From: an uncultured Alistipes sp.
GTDB taxonomy: Bacteria; Bacteroidota; Bacteroidia; Bacteroidales; Rikenellaceae
Reading direction: 5' to 3'
NCBI GenBank assembly: GCA_904502285.1
Contig: CAJGEC010000007.1
Span: 1-64,000, forward strand
DNA length: 64,000 nucleotides
Position 1 is the first letter of the stretch; each line of letters opens with the position of its first letter. A program made the translations under genes and the position numbers. The notes below the pieces were generated by a model, which was given only the letters and a program-made list of their open reading frames with translations, made no database searches and had not been told where the DNA came from. Positions 51,600 through 60,730 of the stretch are shown piece by piece.

Positions 51600-52757
51600 C
51601 TATAGTTTGAGATATCTGCGTGCCAACTCGCGAGCCTCCTTGTTAGCATCGTCGTAGTCGTCGATTGTTGGTTTTGCCACAAACGTAGCGTTTCGAAGCG
51701 CATACCTTATTGTCTCGACGATATCGAGATATCCGCACTTGTGCGCCAAGAATGCCGCCACGGCCACTTCGTTAGCACCATTCATCGTGCAGGCTGCCGT
51801 GCCACCCTTGCCGAGGCAGTCGTATGCGATGTCTAAGGCTGGGTACTTCTCCCTGTCCACATCCATAAACGAGAGTGTAGGGTAGTTTAGTATCGAGAAC
51901 TCCTCCATAGCCTCTTCGCTACGCTCTGGGTATAGCAGGGCGTAACTGATTGGTGTGTGCATATCCGCTGTGCCGAGTTGTGCCTTAACTGCTCCGTCGG
52001 TGAACTCTACCATCGAGTGAACTATCGATTGTGGGTGGATTACTACCTTGATTCTTTCGGGCTCTATGTCGAATAGCCAGCGAGCCTCGATAACCTCGAA
52101 ACCCTTGTTTACCAGTGTCGCAGAGTCTATTGTTATCTTTGCTCCCATCGACCACTGAGGGTGCTTGAGTGCTATTTCGGGTGTTACGCTTGCCAACTCC
52201 TCACGTGGGATATTTCTCAGAGCTCCTCCGCTACAGGTGATTATAAGGTTGCGTATGTTGCGACGCTTCTCACCCTCAAGACACTGCATAATTGCTGAGT
52301 GCTCCGAGTCGATAGGCAGAATCTCCACCCCCTTGTGCTTGGCTGCACCCATCACGATATCACCACCCACGACCAGTGTCTCCTTGTTTGCCAAGGCGAT
52401 GCGCTTGCCACTCTCGATGGCAAGGAGTGTGGGGTGGAGGCCAGCATAACCGACCAAGGCATTTACCACGGTGTCGCTACGATAACTGCGCGCTACGTGG
52501 TTGATAGCCTCGCTTCCAGCCATCACCTCTATCTTTGTATCTTTGAGCGCCTCCTTGAGTTGGGTGTAGTAGCGTTCGTCGCCAATCACTACGCTCTCCA
52601 CGTCGAAGCTACGTGCCTGCTCGGCCAACTCCTGCCAGCGACTATGTGCTACCAGAGATGTTACTTGAAAACGGTTGGGATAGCGACGTACGATATCGAG
52701 AGTTTGAACACCGATGGAGCCCGTAGAACCTAAAATGCTGATCTTCTCCTTGCTCAT
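51600..52757 (-). CDS. dxr: 1-deoxy-D-xylulose 5-phosphate reductoisomerase
   Basis: Second step of the MEP isoprenoid pathway; fosmidomycin target. The 385-aa protein has the NADPH motif ILGSTGSIGVQTLDIV, ALANKETLVVGG, the metal-binding PIDSEHSAI, CSGGALRN, HPQWSMGAKITIDSATLVNKGFEVIEA and HPQSIVHSMVEF. Length is normal. It is 12 bp after the LytM-like gene. Confidence 0.96.
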   Translation of the reverse strand: MSKEKISILGSTGSIGVQTLDIVRRYPNRFQVTSLVAHSRWQELAEQARSFDVESVVIGDERYYTQLKEALKDTKIEVMAGSEAINHVARSYRSDTVVNALVGYAGLHPTLLAIESGKRIALANKETLVVGGDIVMGAAKHKGVEILPIDSEHSAIMQCLEGEKRRNIRNLIITCSGGALRNIPREELASVTPEIALKHPQWSMGAKITIDSATLVNKGFEVIEARWLFDIEPERIKVVIHPQSIVHSMVEFTDGAVKAQLGTADMHTPISYALLYPERSEEAMEEFSILNYPTLSFMDVDREKYPALDIAYDCLGKGGTAACTMNGANEVAVAAFLAHKCGYLDIVETIRYALRNATFVAKPTIDDYDDANKEARELARRYLKL

Positions 52758-52769
52758 AACTACCTCTGT

Positions 52770-53624
52770 TTAAAATAGGATGTAACGCTCTGGGTCTTGT
52801 GCTGTACCATCGCGCCACAACTCAAAGCCGAGTTCTGAGATGGTCTCCTCCTGGCCATTGTTCTCACCGATACGGCCAATCACCGAGCCACTCTGCACGG
52901 TCTGTCCCTTGCGTACGAGGCTCTCAGCGAGGTTCTTGTAAACAGATATATAACCTCCATTGTGCTGAATGGTGATACTGCTAAGACCTTCGCTCTGGCT
53001 CTCGACGGCAATTACACTACCATTCTCTATGGCCATTACCGAGAAGTTCATATCTATCGGCATAATGGCGATGTCGAAACTCGACTCTGGGGCATCGAAA
53101 TTGCGTGTTATAGTGCCTCGCATAGGTGCACTAAACATAGCTGCCTCAGAACGCAGTGGCTTGGTATTTGATAACGAGTACTCGCTTGTGTTGCTTTCGA
53201 GGAGGTCTCTTAGGAGAGAGTCGGCACGTGTAGGGAGTATTCGCGACTTGTCGTAGCGAATGGTGTCCGTTAGGACTGTAGAGTGGAGCGTAGGGGTACT
53301 TCCGCCCATAATCGTAGCCACGGCCTCGTTATATGCTCTGATATCCTCCATATTGCGCTCGATGTCGTTCAGGCGCATAATGTTTTCGGTGAGCTCCTCG
53401 TTGAGTCTCTCGGCCTTAGTGCGGTATCCTGGCAAGATGTCGAGAATTGAGGTGTAGGCCATAAGGACAAGCAACACCGTGAATATTATAATTAGCAACG
53501 TGATGATGCTACCCCAAAGGGCTAATGGCGAGATGTTTATCTTCCAATTTATTTCATCGTCTGTTCGGTTGCGCATCGACAGCAACTGTTTTTCAGTCAA
53601 ACGCTCCCATATTTCTCGTATCAT
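52770..53624 (-). CDS. Membrane-anchored LytM/M23-like protein lacking zinc ligands
   Basis: A 284-aa protein with one membrane segment (about 35-57), a coiled coil (about 66-103) and a C-terminal LytM fold (about 163-284). In active M23 enzymes the ligands are HxGxD and HxH; here the first His is replaced (SSFDIA, 181-186) and HLHFELW is ELGFELW (264-270), so the zinc site is lost. Such proteins can act as amidase activators, like EnvC. The ATG at 53624 was chosen because an upstream ATG (53654) overlaps the -7 element. It heads the dxr-rseP-radA run. Confidence 0.85.
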   Translation of the reverse strand: MIREIWERLTEKQLLSMRNRTDDEINWKINISPLALWGSIITLLIIIFTVLLVLMAYTSILDILPGYRTKAERLNEELTENIMRLNDIERNMEDIRAYNEAVATIMGGSTPTLHSTVLTDTIRYDKSRILPTRADSLLRDLLESNTSEYSLSNTKPLRSEAAMFSAPMRGTITRNFDAPESSFDIAIMPIDMNFSVMAIENGSVIAVESQSEGLSSITIQHNGGYISVYKNLAESLVRKGQTVQSGSVIGRIGENNGQEETISELGFELWRDGTAQDPERYILF

Positions 53625-53651
53625 AGGTTTTCTACTTTTATATTTATCTTG

Positions 53652-53659
53652 CAAAGATA
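53652..53659 (-). promoter_or_regulatory. -7 element of the M23-dxr-rseP-radA operon
   Basis: Plus-strand CAAAGATA reads TATCTTTG on the minus strand, 28 bp upstream of the chosen start. No TTTG at standard spacing. Confidence 0.5.
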
Positions 53660-53677
53660 ACGAAAATGAGCAGATAC

Positions 53678-53708
53678 TTTGTATTTTGCAATAACTTTTT
53701 TACCTTTG
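53678..53708 (+). promoter_or_regulatory. Promoter of the nucleotidyltransferase gene
   Basis: TTTG at 53678-53681 and TACCTTTG at 53701-53708, 19 bp apart. Confidence 0.7.
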
Positions 53709-53745
53709 TGCCAATAAATAATTCGATAAATAATAATATAGGATT

Positions 53746-54654
53746 ATGGTAAAACCAACACTTTTAGTTTTGGCTGCTGGTATGGGCTCACGTTATGGCT
53801 CACTCAAGCAGATGGATGGTGTAGGCCCTAATGGTGAGGCTATCATTGATTACTCGGTGTATGATGCTATACGAGCAGGCTTCGGCAAGGTGGTTTTTGT
53901 TATCCGCCATAGTTTTGAGGCGGACTTCAAGGAGGTCTTTAATGCCGAGCGTTTTGGCGGTAAGATTGCTGTTGAGTATGTTTTTCAGGAGTTGGACTAC
54001 CTCCCAGAGGGCTTCACATTGCCTGAGGGAAGAGTGAAGCCTTGGGGTACTAACCACGCGGTGATGATGGCAGCTGAGGTTATCAATGAGCCTTTTGCCG
54101 TTATCAATGCTGACGACTTCTATGGTCGTGAGGCATACGCCACTATTGCCGACTACCTCTCTGGTTTAGAGGGTAGCAAGGATAAGTATTGTATGGTTGG
54201 CTATCAGGTCTCTAAGACATTGTCGGAGAATGGTACGGTGTCGCGCGGTGTATGCACCGTAGATTCGGATGGCAACCTTCAGGGTATGGTCGAGCGTACA
54301 CAGATTGAGCGTGTTAATGGCACTATCCTCTTCCACGATGGCGGTGCTGATGAGCCTTTGGCTGAGGATACCCCTGTGTCGATGAACCTCTTTGGCTTCA
54401 CCCCTGACTATTTCGTCTATTCAAAGAACTTCTTCCAGGAGTTCCTCAAGGCAAATATCGAGAACTTGAAGTCGGAGTTCTTTATCCCTCTTATGGTAAA
54501 TAAGGTTATCAACGATGGCACAGCTACTATGCGTGTTCTCAAGACCACGTCTGATTGGTTTGGTGTAACCTATAAGGAGGATAAACCACAACTTATGGCC
54601 AAAATCGAAGAACTTATTGAGCGAGGTATCTACCCACGCAACTTGTGGAAGTAG
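53746..54654 (+). CDS. Sugar-phosphate nucleotidyltransferase
   Basis: A 302-aa GT-A-fold NTP transferase. It begins LLVLAAGMGSRYGSLKQMD, the nucleotide-binding loop with the lysine of the family, and has WGTNHAVMMAAEVI and AVINADDFYGREAY, where DD binds Mg2+. It should join a nucleotide to a sugar 1-phosphate for polysaccharide or lipid-sugar synthesis; the sugar and nucleotide cannot be told. It is monocistronic. Confidence 0.88.
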   Translation: MVKPTLLVLAAGMGSRYGSLKQMDGVGPNGEAIIDYSVYDAIRAGFGKVVFVIRHSFEADFKEVFNAERFGGKIAVEYVFQELDYLPEGFTLPEGRVKPWGTNHAVMMAAEVINEPFAVINADDFYGREAYATIADYLSGLEGSKDKYCMVGYQVSKTLSENGTVSRGVCTVDSDGNLQGMVERTQIERVNGTILFHDGGADEPLAEDTPVSMNLFGFTPDYFVYSKNFFQEFLKANIENLKSEFFIPLMVNKVINDGTATMRVLKTTSDWFGVTYKEDKPQLMAKIEELIERGIYPRNLWK

Positions 54655-54678
54655 CATAACAGCTCGGTAATGTATGTA

Positions 54679-54710
54679 AGGTTGCTCGAATATCTTGGGC
54701 AACCTTTTTT
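54679..54710 (+). terminator. Terminator of the nucleotidyltransferase gene
   Basis: 7-bp stem aggttgc / gcaacct, 13-nt loop, six T. Confidence 0.8.
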
Positions 54711-54747
54711 ATTGATTCTACTGCGAGAGCAGATAGCCATAAATGAA

Positions 54748-54782
54748 AAGAGCTGTTCAGCAAATCGTACTGAACAGCTCTT
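54748..54782 (-). terminator. Terminator of the dCMP deaminase gene
   Basis: Perfect 13-bp stem aagagctgttcag / ctgaacagctctt with a 9-nt loop; on the minus strand ttcattt follows. Confidence 0.85.
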
Positions 54783-54803
54783 AATATCTAAACCAACAAG
54801 GTG

Positions 54804-55235
54804 TTACACCTCTGGAATCTGTACGCACTCGATGCCTACCTTCTTGAGTAGTTCGATGCCATCGTCATTGCGGTAGGGGTCGGCATAGACTACGCGACGG
54901 ATACCTGCCTGGATAATCAGCTTGGCGCACTCGATGCAGGGCGAGGCGGTGACATAGAGGGTCGAGCCGTCGCAGTTGTTTGCACTCTTAGCGACCTTGG
55001 TGATGGCGTTGGCCTCGGCGTGGAGCACGTATGGCTTAGTCTTACCCATATCATCCTCGCACACATTCTCAAAGCCAGCAGGTGTGCCATTATAGCCGTC
55101 CGAGATAATCATCTTATCCTTGACAAGCAATGCACCCACCTTGCGACGCACGCAATATGAGTTTTCTGCCCAAACACGTGCCATCTGCAAATATCTCAGG
55201 TCGAACTGACGCTGTTTCTGCTCCTTGTATCCCAT
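54804..55235 (-). CDS. dCMP deaminase (ComEB type)
   Basis: Deaminates dCMP to dUMP for dTTP synthesis. The 143-aa protein has the zinc motif HAEANAI and PCIECAKLIIQAG, plus a second potential metal site of the dCMP deaminase type in the N-terminal region. The ATG at 55235 was chosen; a GTG at 55241 overlaps the secA stop. It is cotranscribed with secA. Confidence 0.92.
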   Translation of the reverse strand: MGYKEQKQRQFDLRYLQMARVWAENSYCVRRKVGALLVKDKMIISDGYNGTPAGFENVCEDDMGKTKPYVLHAEANAITKVAKSANNCDGSTLYVTASPCIECAKLIIQAGIRRVVYADPYRNDDGIELLKKVGIECVQIPEV

Positions 55236-55240
55236 AACCA

Positions 55241-58200
55241 CTAACCAAGTTTACCGTGACAATGCTTATACTTCTTGCCCGAACCACAAGGACAAGGGTC
55301 GTTACGGCCGACGCTCTTATCTACTCTAATAGGTGAAGCCTTGCCCTTATCGCCCTGACCAGCATTTGCTGCAGCCTGTGTGCGCAATGCCTGCAACTTA
55401 TTGACATCTACCTTGCTACGCTGCTCACGTGCTTGCTCCACACCGCGATTTTCCGCAGTTCGCTCGTTCACATAAACCTTGTTGAGCGAGAGGAGTACCG
55501 TGCGGTTAATCTCTTCGAGCATCTTACTAAAGAGCTGGAATGCCTCCAACTTGTAGATGAGCAATGGGTCCTTCTGCTCGTAGGTAGCATTCTGTACGCT
55601 CTGGCGTAGGTCGTCCATCTCGCGAAGGTGTACTCGCCAAGACTCGTCGATGGTTGTGAAGAGTGCAATCTTTGCGAAGGTGCGGTAGATCTCTGCACAC
55701 TTAGTGTCCTTACACTTCTGCAACTCCACAGGTACGCTATATGTGAGGCGACCATCGGTGAATGGGAAGCCCATATTTATTGACATATTGTTCTCGAACT
55801 TAGCGTAGATAGGGGCCAAACGTGGCTCGAAGAAGTCGGCAAAGAATGCCATCTTACGCTCGTAGGCCTCGGTCAAATCATTGACGATAGCCTCGATAAG
55901 ATCCTTTGGCTTCATCTTGTTATACTGCTCCTCGCTAAGGGTGGTCTCCAATGCTACTTCGTACAACAACTCCAATTTAAAGTCCTCGAAAGAGCATCCC
56001 TCGTTCTTCTCTACGAACTTAAGTGCAAAGTCGTGGCGAAGGTTGTTGAGGTCGATGTCGATACGATCTCCGAAGAGGGCGTGACGACGACGGGTGTAGA
56101 TAACCTCACGCTGTGAGTTGATAACATCATCGTAGTCCAACAAGCGCTTACGCACGCCATAGTGGTTCTCCTCGACCTTCTTCTGTGCGCGGTCGATAGC
56201 CTTGGTCATCATACCTGCCTGGATAACCTCACCCTCCTGGTGGCCCATCTTATCCATCATAGAGGCGAGACGGTCAGAGCCGAAGAGGCGCATAAGTTTA
56301 TCCTCCAACGATACGAAGAACTGTGAAGAACCTGGGTCGCCCTGACGACCTGAACGACCACGCAACTGTCTATCTACACGACGGCTCTCGTGGCGCTCAG
56401 TGCCGATGATGGCCAAACCGCCAAGCTCCTTAACCTCTGGTGTAAGTTTGATATCCGTACCACGACCCGCCATATTGGTAGCGATGGTAACCTGGCCACG
56501 CTTACCTGCCTCAGCAACGATCTGTGCCTCCAACTGGTGTTGCTTAGCATTCAACACATTGTGCTTGATGCCACGCATCTTAAGCATACGGCTCAACAAC
56601 TCCGAAATCTCGACTGAGGTAGTACCCACCAATACTGGGCGACCCTCATTTACGAGGTTGGCAATCTCTGCGATAACGGCATTATACTTCTCGCGCTCGG
56701 TCTTATAGACCAAGTCCTCGCGGTCGTCACGAATTACAGGCTTGTTGGTTGGGATAACCACAACATCCAATTTATAGATGTTCCAGAACTCCGTAGACTC
56801 AGTCTCTGCAGTACCTGTCATACCTGCCAACTTGTGATACATACGGAAGTAGTTCTGCAAGGTTACCGTTGCGAAGGTCTGTGTAGCATCCTCAACCTTC
56901 ACACCCTCCTTAGCCTCGATTGCCTGGTGTAGACCGTCTGAGTAGCGACGACCCTCCATAATACGGCCTGTCTGCTCGTCTACGATCTTTACCTTATCGT
57001 CGATGATTACGTACTCAACCTCCTTCTCGAACATAAAGTATGCCTTAAGAAGCTGATTCATAGTGTGTACACGCTCAGCCTTGATAGCGTACTCCGAGAT
57101 AAGCTCATCCTTCTTCTGTGTGCGCTCCATAGCGTCGAGCGATGTGTCGTGCTCGATTTCAGCGATGCCAGCACCGATATCTGGAAGTACGAAGAAACCC
57201 TCCTCGTTGAAACGCTTAGATGCCACTTCGTGACCCTTGTCCGTAAGAATCAAGGTGTTCATCTTCTCGTCGTGAACAACATAGTTCTCGTCGGTAATCT
57301 CTGGCATACGGCGCTCGTTATCCTGCATATAGATATTCTCTATCTTCTGCATCAACACCTTAACACCTGGCTCCGAGAGGAACTTGATGAGAGCCTTGTA
57401 CTTTGGCATTGCCTTATGCGCACGCAAGAGGAGTTTACCTGCCTCGTCGTGGTTACCCTCGGCATAGAGTCGCTTAGCCTCAGCAACATCCGATGCTGAC
57501 ATCTTGCTCTGAAGGTCATAGATATAGCGTGCTGCAGGCTGGTACTCAGCAAAGAGCTGGTCGCCACCACGTGGTACAGGACCAGAGATGATAAGTGGTG
57601 TACGAGCATCGTCGATGAGTACTGAATCGACCTCATCGACAATTGCGAAGTGGTGCTTACGCTGAACGAGGTCCTTTGGTGCAGAGGCCATATTATCACG
57701 CAAGTAGTCGAAGCCGAACTCGTTGTTCGTACCGAAGGTGATATCTGCGTTGTAGGCCTTGCGACGCTCAGGAGAGTTAGGACGTGTGTTGTCGATGCAA
57801 GCTACCGAGAGTCCATGGAACTGATACATAGGGCCCATCCACTCGGCATCACGACGTGCGAGGTAGTCGTTCACCGTAACCACGTGTACGCCCTTATGTG
57901 CCAAGGCGTTTAGGAAGACAGGGAGTGTAGCCACAAGGGTCTTACCCTCACCCGTTGCCATCTCGGCGATACGGCCGAGGTGAAGAACAACACCACCAAA
58001 GAGCTGTGAGTCGTAGTGTACCATATCCCACTTGATGGTGTTACCACCAGCCGTCCACTGGCTTGAGTAGATAGCCTTGTCATCCTCGATAGAGACTAAG
58101 TCCTGACGCTCAGCTGCGAGGTTGCGGTCGAAGTCGTTTGCCGTAACCACTACAGTATCACTCTCAGCGAAACGACGAGCCGTATCCTTCATAATGGCGA

Positions 58201-58540
58201 AGGCCTCAGGAAGGATCTCCTTGAGCTTATCTTCGATTTTAGCATCAATCTGCTTCTCCAAAACATCGATAGCCTTAGAGATCTGCTCCTTCTCTTTGAT
58301 CGACGTGTTGGGATCCTCCAAACGGTTATTGTTCTTTACAATCTCCTCCTCATCCTTGGCGATATAGTCTGTAACCATCTTGCTCAACTCTGCCGAACGA
58401 GCACGAAGTTCGTCGTTGCTAAGTTTCATAATTGTTGGATATACCGCCTTAATCTTCTCTACGTAAGGAGCAATCTCCTTGTAGTCGTTATCGGCCTTTG
58501 TACCGAAAAATAGTTTGATAATCTTTGATAAAATATCCAT
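55241..58540 (-). CDS. secA: Preprotein translocase ATPase SecA
   Basis: Motor that pushes proteins through SecYEG. The 1099-aa protein has Walker A MATGEGKTLVATL, the IVDEVDSVLIDDARTPLIISGP motif, GRGTDIKLTPEV and QLRGRSGRQGDPGSSQFFVSLEDKLMRLF. It ends with the zinc-binding tail DPCPCGSGKKYKHCHG. It is longer than E. coli SecA (901), mainly from N-terminal and mid-protein insertions, as is common in Bacteroidota. Followed by the dCMP deaminase gene. Confidence 0.97.
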   Translation of the reverse strand: MDILSKIIKLFFGTKADNDYKEIAPYVEKIKAVYPTIMKLSNDELRARSAELSKMVTDYIAKDEEEIVKNNNRLEDPNTSIKEKEQISKAIDVLEKQIDAKIEDKLKEILPEAFAIMKDTARRFAESDTVVVTANDFDRNLAAERQDLVSIEDDKAIYSSQWTAGGNTIKWDMVHYDSQLFGGVVLHLGRIAEMATGEGKTLVATLPVFLNALAHKGVHVVTVNDYLARRDAEWMGPMYQFHGLSVACIDNTRPNSPERRKAYNADITFGTNNEFGFDYLRDNMASAPKDLVQRKHHFAIVDEVDSVLIDDARTPLIISGPVPRGGDQLFAEYQPAARYIYDLQSKMSASDVAEAKRLYAEGNHDEAGKLLLRAHKAMPKYKALIKFLSEPGVKVLMQKIENIYMQDNERRMPEITDENYVVHDEKMNTLILTDKGHEVASKRFNEEGFFVLPDIGAGIAEIEHDTSLDAMERTQKKDELISEYAIKAERVHTMNQLLKAYFMFEKEVEYVIIDDKVKIVDEQTGRIMEGRRYSDGLHQAIEAKEGVKVEDATQTFATVTLQNYFRMYHKLAGMTGTAETESTEFWNIYKLDVVVIPTNKPVIRDDREDLVYKTEREKYNAVIAEIANLVNEGRPVLVGTTSVEISELLSRMLKMRGIKHNVLNAKQHQLEAQIVAEAGKRGQVTIATNMAGRGTDIKLTPEVKELGGLAIIGTERHESRRVDRQLRGRSGRQGDPGSSQFFVSLEDKLMRLFGSDRLASMMDKMGHQEGEVIQAGMMTKAIDRAQKKVEENHYGVRKRLLDYDDVINSQREVIYTRRRHALFGDRIDIDLNNLRHDFALKFVEKNEGCSFEDFKLELLYEVALETTLSEEQYNKMKPKDLIEAIVNDLTEAYERKMAFFADFFEPRLAPIYAKFENNMSINMGFPFTDGRLTYSVPVELQKCKDTKCAEIYRTFAKIALFTTIDESWRVHLREMDDLRQSVQNATYEQKDPLLIYKLEAFQLFSKMLEEINRTVLLSLNKVYVNERTAENRGVEQAREQRSKVDVNKLQALRTQAAANAGQGDKGKASPIRVDKSVGRNDPCPCGSGKKYKHCHGKLG

Positions 58541-58615
58541 ATCAGCTTTTTTGTTTTTGTCTCTTAACTATTATCGTATCCTTTGCGGGATACTTATGTA
58601 GTAATACATAACGCG

Positions 58616-58646
58616 CAAAGATAGGAAATTATTGGGAATAATCAAA
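58616..58646 (-). promoter_or_regulatory. Promoter of secA
   Basis: Minus-strand TTTG (plus 58643-58646) and TATCTTTG (plus 58616-58623), 19 bp apart. Confidence 0.72.
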
Positions 58647-58742
58647 AAGAAGTGGTTGTGTTTTTCGCTATTCCTTGCAGAATTTTACAAAAAACACAAC
58701 CCCAATTATTTCGGTTGGACGGCTTTTTACGCTTCGAGGCCT

Positions 58743-59849
58743 CTACGACAAACTTTTAGGTAGGGTAATGGTAAACTCCAGACCGCCCATCTTGCGGTTA
58801 CATACCGAGATGTCGCCACCGTGGAAAAGTATCGAGTTTTTCACGATTGAGAGACCCAAACCTGTGCCTCCCAACTTGCGAGAGCGACCCTTGTCGATGC
58901 GGTAGAAACGCTCGAAAATATGACCGATATGCTCCTCATCTACACCGATACCATTGTCGGCAAAGGAGAGTGTATAGGAATTAGCAGTTTCCTCCACCAA
59001 TTTGATGTATATGTCTCGTCCTCCAGAGTATGCCAATGCGTTGTCTGTTAGGTTTTTAAATATAGACATCAGCAAGGTTGAGTTGCCGTTGATAACCACC
59101 TTTTCAGGAAGTGATATGTTCATACGCATACGCTTGTCATCGGGCAAAAGGGCCACCTCCGAAGCGATCTCGTCGATGATTGCCCTGAGGTCGATACTCT
59201 CGCAGACGATGCGCGAACTACCATCCTCCAAGCGGGTAATTGTCGATACGTCGTGGAGGAGTTGAGTCAGACGTAAGCAGTGGGTATAGCACTTCTCGAT
59301 GAAGGCGTTTCTCTCCTCATCGTTTATATCAGTTGAGTTTATGAGCGTCTCTAAATAACCCTGAATAGCTGCCACGGGGGTCTTAATCTCGTGGTTGATG
59401 TTGTTGGTGAGTTGGCGCTTGATACGCAACTTCTCCTGCTGCTCGTGCAGGGCTCTGTCGTGCTCTATTTGAACCTCCTTATTTGCCTGATGCAGACGCT
59501 GATAGAGGTCAATAATATGGCGTGAAACGTCACCGAGTTCGTCATTGGCAAACTCAGGAATCGAGCCTATGTCGGCACCGCTCTCCATAGTCATCGCAGC
59601 GCGCTGAAGGCTTTGTAGATTACGATTGAGGCGTACGGCAAGCAGTAGGGCAATAACCACCGTTGCGATGGCTACACCGATGATGCCAAAGAAGATACCC
59701 TCGTCGAGCGTATTAACGATATTCTGGTGGCTCAGTAACGAGAATCGGTAGATGATAAAACCTCCGATAAGCAAGATTGTGAGCAGGGCTAAAAGTAGGT
59801 ACATTCCCCCGCGATAACTGAATAATTTAGCCTTCGAATCCATATCCAT
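58743..59849 (-). CDS. Sensor histidine kinase, PhoR-like
   Basis: A 368-aa membrane kinase. Two membrane segments (about 14-35 and 52-72) enclose only about 16 periplasmic residues, then a HAMP-like linker and a coiled coil. The H-box is NNINHEIKTPVAAIQGY with His153; the ATPase domain has N-box LTDNALAY, G1 DNGIGV and G2 GGTGLGLSIVK. The near absence of a periplasmic sensor resembles PhoR, which takes its signal from the transporter. It overlaps the response regulator gene by 23 bp. Divergence from pit-phoU supports a phosphate role (inference). Confidence 0.88.
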   Translation of the reverse strand: MDMDSKAKLFSYRGGMYLLLALLTILLIGGFIIYRFSLLSHQNIVNTLDEGIFFGIIGVAIATVVIALLLAVRLNRNLQSLQRAAMTMESGADIGSIPEFANDELGDVSRHIIDLYQRLHQANKEVQIEHDRALHEQQEKLRIKRQLTNNINHEIKTPVAAIQGYLETLINSTDINDEERNAFIEKCYTHCLRLTQLLHDVSTITRLEDGSSRIVCESIDLRAIIDEIASEVALLPDDKRMRMNISLPEKVVINGNSTLLMSIFKNLTDNALAYSGGRDIYIKLVEETANSYTLSFADNGIGVDEEHIGHIFERFYRIDKGRSRKLGGTGLGLSIVKNSILFHGGDISVCNRKMGGLEFTITLPKSLS

Positions 59850-60531
59850 ATCCTGTTCTTGTTATTATATGGTTACCATACTCTTTTAACTTCTTGCGCA
59901 TACGTGTAATATTTACATCTATGGTGCGGTCCAAGACGATGACCTCCTCTCTCCATACGTGTTTCATTATCTGCTCGCGCGAAAGGATCTTACCTCTGTT
60001 CGATAGCAACAACTCCAAGATGTCGAACTCTTTGCGCGTGAGTTGGATCTCTTGGTTGTCGATGAAGCAGCGCTTATTGAGGATGTTTACCTCTAAGGTA
60101 TTGAATCTTATTATGCTTTCGGAGTTATGTTCTACCTCTCGTTCGGGACGCGAGGTGCGACGTAGAACGCTACGCACACGAGCCATAACTTCTGCCACGG
60201 AGTAGGGCTTCGATATATAGTCGTCAGCACCCATATCCAGACCCTTTATTTTGTCGCTCTCGTTGTCCAATGCCGAACAGAAGATGATTGGGATGTGAGA
60301 GGTCTCCTCTCTGGTTTTTAGAATCTTAGCAAAACTAAAGCCACTAAGTTCTCCCATCATAATATCCAAAATTACGAGGTCTATATCCGTTAGTTTTAGA
60401 GCCAAAGCCTCCTCGGCACTATAGGCCGTAACTACGTCGTACCCCTCCTTTGTTAGGTTGAATTTCAGAATCTCACATAGCGACTCTTCGTCATCTACGA
60501 CCAAAATTCTATGTCGGTTATTATCACTCAT
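59827..60531 (-). CDS. OmpR-family response regulator, PhoB-like
   Basis: A 234-aa regulator. The receiver domain (about 9-125) has acidic residues DDEE near the start, phosphoacceptor Asp56 (VILDIMMG) and Lys in ISKPYS. The C-terminal winged helix includes LTRKEFDILELLLSNRGKILSREQIMKHVW and RTIDVNITRMRKKL. The ATG at 60531 was chosen (MSDNNRHRILVVDDEES); six more codons are open upstream. It is divergent from pit-phoU across 199 bp, which holds Pho-box-like repeats. Confidence 0.9.
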   Translation of the reverse strand: MSDNNRHRILVVDDEESLCEILKFNLTKEGYDVVTAYSAEEALALKLTDIDLVILDIMMGELSGFSFAKILKTREETSHIPIIFCSALDNESDKIKGLDMGADDYISKPYSVAEVMARVRSVLRRTSRPEREVEHNSESIIRFNTLEVNILNKRCFIDNQEIQLTRKEFDILELLLSNRGKILSREQIMKHVWREEVIVLDRTIDVNITRMRKKLKEYGNHIITRTGYGYGFEG

Positions 60532-60676
60532 ACGATGTTTTATGCCCACTATTTTATATATTCAACTGTTACAAAATTAATAACTATTTCCCAATGTAGC
60601 AAACTTGCTAAACACTTTTTTATCTATTGATACTAAGGTAATCGATAGACCGCGTGTTACATTCTCTTAATAGGTT

Positions 60677-60697
60677 TGTAACAATTCTGTAACAATT
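60677..60697 (+). promoter_or_regulatory. Pho-box-like direct repeats upstream of pit
   Basis: TGTAACAATT at 60677-60686 and again at 60688-60697, period 11 bp. The spacing is that of the E. coli PhoB box, but the sequence differs from CTGTCAT. Confidence 0.55.
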
Positions 60698-60703
60698 ATT
60701 TCT

Positions 60704-60711
60704 TATTTTTG
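60704..60711 (+). promoter_or_regulatory. -7 element of pit
   Basis: TATTTTTG, 19 bp before the start codon. The direct repeats occupy the -33 region, where no proper TTTG is found, which fits an activator-dependent promoter. Confidence 0.55.
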
Positions 60712-60730
60712 TAAAAATATTTAGAAACCT

